DNA of 64,000 bases from Bacillota bacterium (GTDB lineage: Bacteria; Bacillota; Clostridia; Lachnospirales; Lachnospiraceae): positions 1 to 64,000 of the forward strand of contig JAEZNB010000010.1 in assembly GCA_023441965.1 (NCBI GenBank), written 5' to 3'. The notes beneath the pieces are model-generated. The model ran no database searches. It saw only the letters and a list, made by a program, of their open reading frames with translations, and was not told the origin of the DNA. Shown here in pieces: positions 17,201 through 25,476 of this stretch. How positions within the stretch are numbered: the first letter of the stretch is position 1; each line of letters begins with the position of its first letter. The translations under genes were made by a program, and so were the position numbers.

Positions 17201-19180
17201 TTGTTCAAAAAGCAAAGTTCAGATAGCAAAAAATCAGCCAAAGAAATTCATGATAATTTTTTATCTTCTTACGGAATAGATTTAGATCAGATTTATATGG
17301 AATATTATAAATTGGTAGATGATGATAAAGCTGAAGCTGAAAGCAAAGCCAATCATATAAAGGTTGAAGTTTTAAATAATATACCATCTAGTAATGATTC
17401 AGCTTCAGATTTAGTAAAATGGAACATCACCTTCTATCCTTTTTTTGTTGATTATGAGAATTTATTGTGTCAACTAAAAACAAAAAACCAGAATGATATT
17501 CAACAAGATGAATGTAATAAAATTTTTGGTTTAGACATTCAGAAGGACATATTAGATAGTATTTTGAAAGATGAAGCTAATCAAGTATCAACCTTAGAAA
17601 AAATATATGGCATATATGTATCAATAGATATTCATGACATTATTATTAAACAGATTGAAACGTTAGAAACAAAATTTGCAAATCGCTTTCATTATGATTT
17701 ACGGAAAAGCTATATGGATTGTCTTAAGGATTATGAGGCATATAAAGCTAAAAAATCAGCTCTATTTTCTGATATAACAGGTAACCTTGATAATCCCGAA
17801 TTATACAGTGACAAAAATCTTACATATTTTGAGTTATGCTGGAATATAATTAGCAGTAATAATATAGGCAAAGTTAGTACATATAATACTATATTCAAGT
17901 ATTGCAAACCATGCGTATCTGGAAATAGAAGGGATATATTAGATCCACTATTATACAATTTTAAGGATTTTAATCAAGAGAAAATATCAGAAATCATAAT
18001 AGATCAATTTCATTTGGATGTTTTTAAAAAAGGTACCGCTAATCATATTAATGAACAGCTTGAATACTTAACCTCTGCCTGGAATAATAATATAAAAATT
18101 GCTGTACTGTTAGATTTATATTGGGACATGCAGGAGATGCTCGACAAAATAATCCAAGTAAAAATAATTCGTCTCCCCAGATATGAAGAAGCAGACTTTA
18201 ATCAGAAGGCGCATAACAGGGTTTCTGAAAATCGAATATATAAGTCGCCTTTGACTGGTAAAAGTGTCATCTTTACCACTGCTTTTTTTGAAGATACATA
18301 TACTATTTTCGATAAATGGGATATCGCTGAATATATAAATGATGTCATTAGTTCTACCAACCAAAAAAACTTACTATATCCATTCGTCCCAAATATTAAG
18401 TACAGTAAATCCAATGGTGCGGCTACAGTACCAGAAGCATTCAGTGAAATTACTTTAAATATCTCACTTGATAAAGAAATCAGAGAGTTTTATAAAAATA
18501 ATTACAACGAGCTAAAGCAGGGTAATAATAATAAATACAAAACGTTTGAAGATTTGTTATCGATATACACAGAACATTTCTCATATACAAAGACTCAGGA
18601 CTTTTATTTTCTTGAGAACTTTACTTGTTTAAATTTATCAATGAAACTATACAATTATTTATGGCCAATCGCTTCTGAGCTTTTTAATGACAGTACTGAT
18701 ATAGGGGCAAAAAAGCAAAGTATGTTGTACGATTATCTTAATGAAATAATATCGGCATTATTCAGGATAAGAAGTCCATATCTAAGACTTCGTGTTGCAG
18801 ATATTGTAATTCAATCATATGGCGCATCCAAGTATCAGAATGACACTCACTACATAACAGCTTTAGTCGCTATTACAAAGTTTCTCAACCTATATGTAGA
18901 CGGAATTAATGACACATACAGCATGGTTTATGATGCAACATTCTACTATTATACAAAAAAGATAAACAGCGATTGTGATTATTCCCTTCTACTTAAGGAA
19001 CTTGATGCATTAATAAATCACTACTATTGCGATTATATTAGAATAGATCCTGATAGTATATATTCTGATATCATAAGCAAATCCAATCCTATGTGGAAAG
19101 ATTTGTTGAATGAAAAGAAAGGTAACAGAAGGATCTTTTATCATATTATTATTAAATCTATAATGCTTAATAGATCATAG
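17201..19180 (+). CDS. Large unknown island protein
   Basis: A 659-aa protein with no domain I recognise. It is rich in Lys, Asn, Ile, Asp and Tyr, mostly helical, with no signal peptide or membrane segment and no nucleotide-binding motif. TTG at 17201 has GTGAGGTG six bases upstream; a GTG at 17192 lies within that site. It follows the origin-like repeats, precedes the helicase gene and ends at its own terminator, so a replication-initiator or maintenance role is possible but not shown by sequence. Its base composition is among the most AT-rich here. Confidence 0.8.
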   Translation: MFKKQSSDSKKSAKEIHDNFLSSYGIDLDQIYMEYYKLVDDDKAEAESKANHIKVEVLNNIPSSNDSASDLVKWNITFYPFFVDYENLLCQLKTKNQNDIQQDECNKIFGLDIQKDILDSILKDEANQVSTLEKIYGIYVSIDIHDIIIKQIETLETKFANRFHYDLRKSYMDCLKDYEAYKAKKSALFSDITGNLDNPELYSDKNLTYFELCWNIISSNNIGKVSTYNTIFKYCKPCVSGNRRDILDPLLYNFKDFNQEKISEIIIDQFHLDVFKKGTANHINEQLEYLTSAWNNNIKIAVLLDLYWDMQEMLDKIIQVKIIRLPRYEEADFNQKAHNRVSENRIYKSPLTGKSVIFTTAFFEDTYTIFDKWDIAEYINDVISSTNQKNLLYPFVPNIKYSKSNGAATVPEAFSEITLNISLDKEIREFYKNNYNELKQGNNNKYKTFEDLLSIYTEHFSYTKTQDFYFLENFTCLNLSMKLYNYLWPIASELFNDSTDIGAKKQSMLYDYLNEIISALFRIRSPYLRLRVADIVIQSYGASKYQNDTHYITALVAITKFLNLYVDGINDTYSMVYDATFYYYTKKINSDCDYSLLLKELDALINHYYCDYIRIDPDSIYSDIISKSNPMWKDLLNEKKGNRRIFYHIIIKSIMLNRS

Positions 19181-19205
19181 AACTAAAATTGCATAACATT
19201 TTTTT

Positions 19206-19240
19206 AAGAGAAGCTGACGTGAGATCAGCTTCTCTTATTT
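19206..19240 (+). terminator. Terminator after unknown 659-aa protein gene
   Basis: AAGAGAAGCTGA and TCAGCTTCTCTT form a perfect 12-bp stem with a 7-base loop, followed by ATTTTGTC. Confidence 0.85.
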
Positions 19241-19352
19241 TGTCAAGTTCTTTTACTTGCAAAATAATAATAAAAATAATGGAAATTAGAACTGCCCTCC
19301 GGCTACTCCCATTTTGTAAAATGGATTTAGCATCTTATAGAGGAGGTTACTT

Positions 19353-21155
19353 ATGATTGTAACTTGTGAACAGGTCCTAAAAGGTCCAACACCAATTTTG
19401 TATTCCAAAACCTGCTCAGAAACTAATACCTATGTATCAGAGTTCTGCCAGGAAACCTACCAGCAATTTCTATCCCGACATACCTATATAATTAATTGTC
19501 CACCGGGTAGAGGAAAAAGCTACATGATTACGAATAATATCGTATCTAAAGCGTATTGGCAGAGAAAAAAGGTTCTTATTCTTGCGAATCGTAAAAAACT
19601 AGCTGACCAATACAATAAGGATGAAATGAAGGTGGTAATCAATGGTGACGTCGATTATGCTCCAAGTACTCACTCCCTGTGTAACAATCGTGATCCTTGT
19701 AGCGTAATCATGAGTTATCAACAACTAGAAGAGATGATAAAAAACAATATGCAAAACACTCTTGAAGAACTCGATAAGTTCGACATAGTTGTTGCAGACG
19801 AGATTCATTATCTTCTATGTGACTCTACTTTTAACCCTAAAACACGACTGTCAGCTGAGGCAGTATTAATGTTTTTGGCTCCAAAAACAAGATATTTCTT
19901 ATCAGCGACTATGGATGATATCGGAAGTATTATTAAAAAGCCGTGGCAGATTTTCAAGCCCATTTTTACTTCGGAAGATAGATTTTTATTTACGGAATCG
20001 AGGGCTTACCATACATATCCTCCGAATACTAACTTGGCAGTAACATTTTATGAATACACGATGCCGGAAGATTATAGTTATCTTGAAGTCTTCTACTACA
20101 GAAATCAAGATACTATTATTGATCACATCGTAAACTTTGAATCCAATGAAAAATGTCTCTACTTTGTTCAAAGTATTGAAGATGGTGAGAAGCTTGAGGA
20201 TCTGATAAACCTCCGTTATAGGGAATCTCATCCAAATAGTAATAAGAAAATTGCTACTTTTGTTAGTTCTGAGTATCGACAGGCGGACCAGACTGAAATG
20301 AAAAAGATATTAGATGATATTACAGAAACTGAGGATTTTAAAGAAAAAGTACTCATTACAACCTCTGTACTATATAACGGAATAAATATTAAATCCAAGG
20401 ATTTAGTGCATATTGTCATTGATACTGATAATAGTGTTTCTTTCATTCAGATGTTGGGAAGGCGAAGAAAGGTTAGTACCGCAGATAAGGTAAATTTATA
20501 TATCTCTGCTGGAAAACCTAAATTATTCATGGACAGATTGAATGATTTTGAATTGATCTTCTCCCATATTAATCAGGTGAGTTTTATGGATTTTGATAAA
20601 TTCGTGACAAACCTTTTTTATTCCGGAGAAACTGTACTCTCCAAATCCTTTAGTAGAGTTGTATTTCCCATGACAAGATTTGTAGATGGGTATAACCGAT
20701 CGGATTTTATTATAAATGAATTGAGCCTTCATCAGTTAAGGTTAATGATTAAAAATTATCGTAACATCCTACAAAGGTTTGAGAATGAAGGAAATAATGC
20801 ATTTATTTATGAGCAACTCTCATGGATAGGTATTTCGTATAATGAAAATAACTGGCTTCAGGACACTTCAACGAAGCGCTTGCGAAAGACCATTGATTCA
20901 AAACTTATCCAGTATGTAAACCAAGAATTTACTGAACAAGAACTCAACAAAATTCTTGAGGAAATAAAGCCCGAGGCTAGAAAGATAGTTCCAGAGATAC
21001 GTAATAATAGGATATCATGTCCTCAGGCTGCTAGAGCTCTGGAATTAGTAAATAGTAGTTATAAGATTAATAAAATTAATAAGGGTATGTTCATGATATC
21101 GTTAATGAACGATGAGTCGCCAGACTACCCCAAAACTAAGGAGGTAACCGAATGA
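19353..21155 (+). CDS. SF2 helicase of mobile element
   Basis: A 600-aa superfamily 2 helicase. Walker A is NCPPGRGKSYM (K55), motif II is DEIH (149-152), motif III is SAT (184-186) and motif VI is QMLGRRRK (366-373). The C-terminal ~220 residues are helical and unassigned. The layout recalls origin-binding-type helicases of viruses and elements, so replication of the excised island is a plausible role. AGAGGAGG lies upstream of the ATG; the stop overlaps the next start (GAATGA), so the two genes are coupled. Confidence 0.88.
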   Translation: MIVTCEQVLKGPTPILYSKTCSETNTYVSEFCQETYQQFLSRHTYIINCPPGRGKSYMITNNIVSKAYWQRKKVLILANRKKLADQYNKDEMKVVINGDVDYAPSTHSLCNNRDPCSVIMSYQQLEEMIKNNMQNTLEELDKFDIVVADEIHYLLCDSTFNPKTRLSAEAVLMFLAPKTRYFLSATMDDIGSIIKKPWQIFKPIFTSEDRFLFTESRAYHTYPPNTNLAVTFYEYTMPEDYSYLEVFYYRNQDTIIDHIVNFESNEKCLYFVQSIEDGEKLEDLINLRYRESHPNSNKKIATFVSSEYRQADQTEMKKILDDITETEDFKEKVLITTSVLYNGINIKSKDLVHIVIDTDNSVSFIQMLGRRRKVSTADKVNLYISAGKPKLFMDRLNDFELIFSHINQVSFMDFDKFVTNLFYSGETVLSKSFSRVVFPMTRFVDGYNRSDFIINELSLHQLRLMIKNYRNILQRFENEGNNAFIYEQLSWIGISYNENNWLQDTSTKRLRKTIDSKLIQYVNQEFTEQELNKILEEIKPEARKIVPEIRNNRISCPQAARALELVNSSYKINKINKGMFMISLMNDESPDYPKTKEVTE

Positions 21156-21427
21156 AAGGTAAAAAATATTATACACTAATCGCAGACAATGGTTTTATGG
21201 TAGCTAATTCATGGGATCGTGTTCTTGAAATGCAACGCTATTTCCGTGGAAATAGAGAGAAGAGCTATAAGTCAAGGGAGGATGCTATCATAGCAGCTAC
21301 TACCGGATTTAACGATCGGCATGAGCTTGTAAAGTATCAGGGTGAAGTAGTCGTGAATAAACCGTATTTTGCAAAAGATTTTGTTTCCACCCCAAGATCG
21401 ACATCAATGGTTGAATTTCACGATTGA
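21152..21427 (+). CDS. Small RNase H1 N-domain-like protein
   Basis: A 91-aa protein starting inside the helicase stop codon, with AAGGAGG upstream. The N-terminal pattern KKYYTLIADNGFMVANSWD, then FRGN and KSYKSREDAIIAA, resembles the small RNA:DNA hybrid-binding domain found at the N-terminus of RNase H1 (viroplasmin-like). No RNase H catalytic domain follows. With the helicase it could handle hybrids or R-loops during element replication (inferred). Confidence 0.6.
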   Translation: MKGKKYYTLIADNGFMVANSWDRVLEMQRYFRGNREKSYKSREDAIIAATTGFNDRHELVKYQGEVVVNKPYFAKDFVSTPRSTSMVEFHD

Positions 21428-21497
21428 TGTACTGATTTAGCTAGATTAAAACGCTTTACTTTAAATATTTTATCCCATCTTTAGGAGGTGATCACCG

Positions 21498-22748
21498 ATG
21501 GGTTCAGAAATCAATGAAATAATATCTTTACTCCGCACTGTTGACTCAGAAGCCATCGGTGATATAATTAACCTTGAAGGCATGCGGGATAAGGTATTAA
21601 GCATGAAACGTAATCATATATTAGAGCAACACCCATATCAGATTTTCCAATCTGAGACGGATAAACGCTGGCGAACCTACATAATGGTGGATGGTAAACG
21701 TAAGATGATTGCTAAATCAACCAGAGAGGCTTTAGAGAATGAGATTTTGAAGCATCATGATCAACCACAAAAGCCCACGTTAAATTCGCTTTATCCGGAT
21801 TGGCATAGGTATAAGAGTGCCAAGGTTACTACAACCACTATGTGCAACATTGATAGCTACTGGGTACGGTTTTACGAAGGAACTCCGATAACTCGAGTTC
21901 CCCTGGACAAGCTTGATTACATAACACTGGATAAGTGGGCACATGATATGGTGAACCAGAATCAGCTTACAGCGAAGCAATACGGCAATATGAGCCTTAT
22001 TATGAGGCAAGTGCTAGATTATGCTGTCGATAAGGAATTTATTGCGAAATCGCCGTTTAGCAGGGTCAGGGTTGAATCCAGACGCTTTGAGCACACTAAG
22101 AAAAAGGATGCAATCAAAGAAGTCTTCTTAATCGATGAGCAACCGATCATTACTGAGGAAGCTTTAAAGGACAGCGAGCTTACCGGTACTTCTCTACCCT
22201 TAGCGATTCCTCTGGCTTTCCAGACCGGTCTTCGTATAGGTGAAATTCTTGGTCTCAAATCCTCAGATGTCGAAGGTGATTACCTTCACATCCAGCGTAT
22301 GGAGGTCGAGAACCGAGTACAGGTTGATGACAAATGGAAGTGCAACGGCTATAAGATTGTCGAACACACTAAGACAAAAGCCGGTAACCGGAAGGTAATT
22401 CTTACTACCGAAGCAAAGGAACTGATCGAGCGGGCAAAGGCTTTGAATGAAGCGAATGGATTTTATGATGACGACTTTATCTTCGTAAATGAAAAAGGTA
22501 GAGTTCATTTCAAAGCGATAGATTCTCGGGTAAAGAAGTATTGTCGGAAGGCAGGTATCCCCGAGAAATCCATCCATAAGATCCGCAAAACCTACATTTC
22601 AACGCTGATAGACGCGAACCTGAACATCGATCAAATTCGCCGGCTTGTCGGACATGAGAATGAGCAAACGACTTATCAGAGCTACTGCTTCAACCGCCTG
22701 AACGAGTCTCAGACCATCGATTTGGTACGAAAAGCACTGTCATCATAA
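21498..22748 (+). CDS. int: Tyrosine integrase of the island
   Basis: A 416-aa tyrosine recombinase that integrates the island at tRNA-Trp. It has an N-terminal arm-binding region (about 45-90), a core-binding SAM-like domain (about 95-190) and the catalytic domain with R246 (TGLRIGEILGL), H360/R363 (HKIRKTYIS), H386 (VGHENEQTT) and nucleophile Y396. AGGAGGTG lies upstream of the ATG. Its stop touches the arm-type repeats, and the att site lies 84 bp further on, the usual integrase-next-to-att layout. Confidence 0.95.
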   Translation: MGSEINEIISLLRTVDSEAIGDIINLEGMRDKVLSMKRNHILEQHPYQIFQSETDKRWRTYIMVDGKRKMIAKSTREALENEILKHHDQPQKPTLNSLYPDWHRYKSAKVTTTTMCNIDSYWVRFYEGTPITRVPLDKLDYITLDKWAHDMVNQNQLTAKQYGNMSLIMRQVLDYAVDKEFIAKSPFSRVRVESRRFEHTKKKDAIKEVFLIDEQPIITEEALKDSELTGTSLPLAIPLAFQTGLRIGEILGLKSSDVEGDYLHIQRMEVENRVQVDDKWKCNGYKIVEHTKTKAGNRKVILTTEAKELIERAKALNEANGFYDDDFIFVNEKGRVHFKAIDSRVKKYCRKAGIPEKSIHKIRKTYISTLIDANLNIDQIRRLVGHENEQTTYQSYCFNRLNESQTIDLVRKALSS

Positions 22749-22749
22749 A

Positions 22750-22783
22750 GTGTAATCAAGTGTAATCAACCTCAGATTACACA
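22750..22783. repeat. Putative integrase arm sites, right end
   Basis: AGTGTAATCAA occurs at 22750-22760 and 22760-22770, then GATTACAC in inverse orientation at 22776-22783. The motif recurs just inside the left end and again outside it. Arm-type integrase or excisionase binding is inferred. Confidence 0.6.
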
Positions 22784-22793
22784 TAAAAAACAG

Positions 22794-22830
22794 GAAGTGC
22801 CTTATTTTAAGCACTTCCCATCGATTTTAA
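22794..22830 (+). terminator. Probable terminator of integrase gene
   Basis: GGAAGTGC and GCACTTCC form an 8-bp stem around TTATTTTAA; the bases after it are T-rich but interrupted (ATCGATTTT). Confidence 0.55.
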
Positions 22831-22831
22831 A

Positions 22832-22856
22832 TTACAGGGGCAGTAGGATTTGAACC
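22832..22856. repeat. Attachment site within tRNA-Trp 3' end
   Basis: The tRNA-proximal copy of the 25-bp island direct repeat. It covers the discriminator base, the 3' acceptor strand and part of the T-arm of tRNA-Trp plus three flanking bases, so integration left the tRNA gene intact. Confidence 0.88.
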
Positions 22857-22907
22857 CACGACCTGCGGTTTTGGAGACCGTTATTCTACCAGCTGAACTA
22901 TACCCCT
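22835..22907 (-). tRNA. tRNA-Trp (anticodon CCA)
   Basis: A 73-nt cloverleaf on the minus strand. The acceptor stem AGGGGTA pairs with TGCCCCT, the anticodon loop reads CTCCAAA (anticodon CCA), the T-loop is GGTTCAAATCC and the discriminator is G. The terminal CCA is not encoded. Its 3' end is the island integration site. Confidence 0.97.
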
Positions 22908-22996
22908 TTATTTATGTCGCCTATTTATAGTACTATGAATTGTCTTAATTGTCAATATAATTTTATGTCTTTTAACTCACTTTTGGCTTAGGAGTG

Positions 22997-23458
22997 CTAT
23001 TGAAGAATATCCTTTGTCATGATCATCTCAGCGCAGGCTACCGCATGATCCACACTGCTGATTACGAAGCTCATGGTGTCATTCAGTTCATTTGTCGTAC
23101 CGCATAGATCTGCCGCGGTATATTCTATGGCATGCAGAATCTCATTGTCCGTTACAGCAGCTTCCATGATTCTGTTGAACAGCAGATTGATCTCCTCTAA
23201 TAATAGGATCAGGTTACAGGGTTCCTCTTCAGAGGAGCCTCCGCAGTAGCGCCCTTCTTCATCCCGAATCTTTGAAACCAGCTGCTTGCCCTGCTTCGTC
23301 AGGTTCAGAACCGTATCTGTCACATTCATGGCCTCATAGGAATGCTTCTCAATCTTCTGCTGGGACCGGCACAGCTTGTCCATAAGCTCCCCGGCCTGTA
23401 TCAGCGCCTCCTGAGCTGTGCTTAGTTCTATCAATCTTTCGTATATCATATCCTTCAT
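22997..23458 (-). CDS. Unknown helical protein downstream of radA
   Basis: A 153-aa soluble, mostly helical protein with a central low-complexity turn (GRYCGGSSEEEPC). Heptad-like patterns at both ends recall a signalling coiled coil, but I recognise no family. GGAGG lies nine bases before the ATG. It is the first chromosomal gene beyond the tRNA and is on the same strand as radA, 117 bp away. Confidence 0.7.
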   Translation of the reverse strand: MKDMIYERLIELSTAQEALIQAGELMDKLCRSQQKIEKHSYEAMNVTDTVLNLTKQGKQLVSKIRDEEGRYCGGSSEEEPCNLILLLEEINLLFNRIMEAAVTDNEILHAIEYTAADLCGTTNELNDTMSFVISSVDHAVACAEMIMTKDILQ

Positions 23459-23575
23459 AAAACTACTCCTCCATGCCGCCTATAACCCTCCTATGGGCGG
23501 TAGCATCAATTGCCACGGGATATTTTAACTTACTCCTTCTGTACTCATATTACTTAGGAAATGGTCTTTCTTCTA

Positions 23576-24934
23576 CTACTTCCCTGATAAGAGCTTTGCG
23601 ACCTCCTGGATATGCTTAACTCCGATCAGCTTCATTCCGGAGGACTTGATGTGCTCCTGATTGGCCTGTGGTAAGATACAGACCTCAAAGCCCAGCTTGG
23701 CAGCTTCCGCTACCCGTTGCTCTGCCATATTGACCGCTCTGATTTCTCCGGTCAGTCCTACTTCTCCAAAGAGGATGGTACGATGATCTATCGTGATATT
23801 TCTGTGGCTGGACAGGATGGAACTGATGATTGCCAGATCCAGTGCCGGTTCCGTGATCTTCATACCGCCTGCCACGTTGATATAGGCATCACAATCCGAC
23901 AGCTGCAGACCCAAGCGCTTCTCCAGCACAGCCATCAGCAGATTGACCCGGTTATAATCCGTACCGGCTGCTGTCCGCCTCGGCATATTAAAATTGGTCC
24001 TGCATACCAGGGCCTGAACCTCAATGAGGATGGGTCTGGTTCCCTCCATCGCTGAGGATACAACCGAGCCCGGTTCTCCGACCGGCCGACCCTTGAGCAT
24101 ATATTCAGAAGGATTCTTAACCTCGACCAGGCCGACATTCTGCATCTCAAAGACTCCGATCTCATTCGTGGAGCCGAAACGGTTCTTAACTGCCCGAAGG
24201 ACTCGGTAAGCAGCATAGTTATCGCCTTCAAAATAAAGGACGGTATCTACCATATGCTCCAATACTCTGGGACCGGCGACCATGCCTTCCTTTGTCACAT
24301 GTCCAATGATAAATATTGTGATAGAGGAACCTTTTGCAATTCTCATCAGGGCTCCGGTGGCTTCCCTTACCTGGCTGACACTGCCCGGCGCAGAGGAAAT
24401 CTCCTCCTTGAACATGGTCTGGATGGAATCTATGACTACGATATCCGGTTTATGCTTCGCGATTGCTTGCTCAATCAGATCCAGGTCAGTTTCACAAAGG
24501 AGCAGAAGCTCGCCGTTGATCACGCCGAGCCGTTCTGCTCTCATTTTGATCTGATTAAGGGATTCCTCACCGGAAATATAGAGGATTCTTCTCCCGCGGT
24601 CAGTAATCTCCTTACACATCTGAAGCAGGAGGGTGGATTTGCCGATTCCCGGATCACCGCCTACCAGAACCAGGCTTCCCTGGACGATTCCGCCGCCCAG
24701 TACCCGGTCCAGCTCTCCGATTCCGGAATTCAGTCTGGGTTCAGCCTCGGCCTTGATCCTTGAAATCAGCTCCGGTTCCCTGACCGGCCTGACTCCTGAT
24801 GCTGACGTACTCTTCTTAATTACCGGTTCTTCTACAAAGGTATCCCACTGCCTGCAGCCGGGACACTGGCCGACCCATTTTGCAGATTCATAGCCACATT
24901 CCTTACAGAAAAACACGGCCTTTGCTTTTGCCAT
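23576..24934 (-). CDS. radA: DNA repair protein RadA
   Basis: A 452-aa RadA (Sms), a RecA-like branch-migration ATPase in recombination repair. It has an N-terminal C4 zinc finger (CKECG...CPGC, 10-32), Walker A GGDPGIGKST, the KNRFG motif followed by STNEIG, and a Lon-protease-like C-terminal domain. Length matches the family. It abuts the upstream 137-aa gene, so they are probably co-transcribed behind clpC. Confidence 0.96.
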   Translation of the reverse strand: MAKAKAVFFCKECGYESAKWVGQCPGCRQWDTFVEEPVIKKSTSASGVRPVREPELISRIKAEAEPRLNSGIGELDRVLGGGIVQGSLVLVGGDPGIGKSTLLLQMCKEITDRGRRILYISGEESLNQIKMRAERLGVINGELLLLCETDLDLIEQAIAKHKPDIVVIDSIQTMFKEEISSAPGSVSQVREATGALMRIAKGSSITIFIIGHVTKEGMVAGPRVLEHMVDTVLYFEGDNYAAYRVLRAVKNRFGSTNEIGVFEMQNVGLVEVKNPSEYMLKGRPVGEPGSVVSSAMEGTRPILIEVQALVCRTNFNMPRRTAAGTDYNRVNLLMAVLEKRLGLQLSDCDAYINVAGGMKITEPALDLAIISSILSSHRNITIDHRTILFGEVGLTGEIRAVNMAEQRVAEAAKLGFEVCILPQANQEHIKSSGMKLIGVKHIQEVAKLLSGK

Positions 24935-25348
24935 TTAGAGTTTAACCACCTTTATGGAAGCCTGCTCCTCCTCATTCAGCTCCAGGGAGAAAATCAGCTT
25001 TCCGCCTAAATTTGTTTTCATTTTTCCAAGGTAAGAGTCATTCTTAAATATCTCATAATCCTTTTCAGCCTCCAGCTCCAATGTAATCTGAGCCGTATCT
25101 CTGCCTTCTACCTGAAAGCTCATCTCATTATCCTTCTGAACCAAATGGAACACAGCGGTTCCGGGAGTTGATTCATATACAAACATTCCATTTCTCTCTA
25201 GCTTGGTAATCTTGTCATAGGTCTTTACCTTGTACAGATCACCCTCATGCTCAAAATCCGAGGCCTTGGATTTTACATCCAGTTTATAGTTGCCAAAGCT
25301 TATTGTTCCATCATTCTCTTTGCGTATTAACTCTTCTACAACAGCCAT
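24935..25348 (-). CDS. Conserved Lachnospiraceae protein between clpC and radA
   Basis: A 137-aa, probably beta-rich soluble protein (ISFGNYKLDVKSKASDFEHE, FVYESTPGTAVFHLVQ, LGKMKTNLGGKLIFSLEL). Proteins of this type sit beside radA in related genomes and are sometimes annotated as endosialidase, a name the sequence does not support. No catalytic motif is visible. GGAGG lies upstream of the ATG, and its stop directly precedes the radA start. Confidence 0.75.
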   Translation of the reverse strand: MAVVEELIRKENDGTISFGNYKLDVKSKASDFEHEGDLYKVKTYDKITKLERNGMFVYESTPGTAVFHLVQKDNEMSFQVEGRDTAQITLELEAEKDYEIFKNDSYLGKMKTNLGGKLIFSLELNEEEQASIKVVKL

Positions 25349-25476
25349 TATATGACCCTCCTAATAGTAATTACCATAACGAAATCTAGCGGAAAACCAC
25401 TTCTATCAGCTTGACTGCAACTTATATTGCTATTATAAACGAAAACCTCACCAATTTCTACTACTTCCGCAAATAT

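Larger units (their letters stand above)
482..22856. mobile_element. Integrated genomic island in tRNA-Trp
   Basis: A 25-bp identical direct repeat (482-506 and 22832-22856) starts with TTACAGGGGCAGTAGG; the right copy is the 3' part of an intact tRNA-Trp gene. A tyrosine integrase lies 84 bp inside that end. The interior is AT-rich and carries typical island genes (integrase, excisionase-like HTH, RecT, YqaJ, helicase, restriction-modification), unlike the housekeeping genes to the right. No relaxase, type IV secretion or phage structural gene is visible, so it is an integrative element that is non-conjugative, mobilizable or satellite-like. The boundaries are seen directly; mobility is inferred. 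Confidence 0.9.

Noticed and set aside
1..22856. Conjugative element (ICE)
   Set aside because: No relaxase, coupling protein or type IV secretion gene is visible.
24935..25348. Endosialidase function for the protein before radA
   Set aside because: Length (137 aa) and lack of catalytic motifs do not fit a sialidase; the name appears only by annotation habit.
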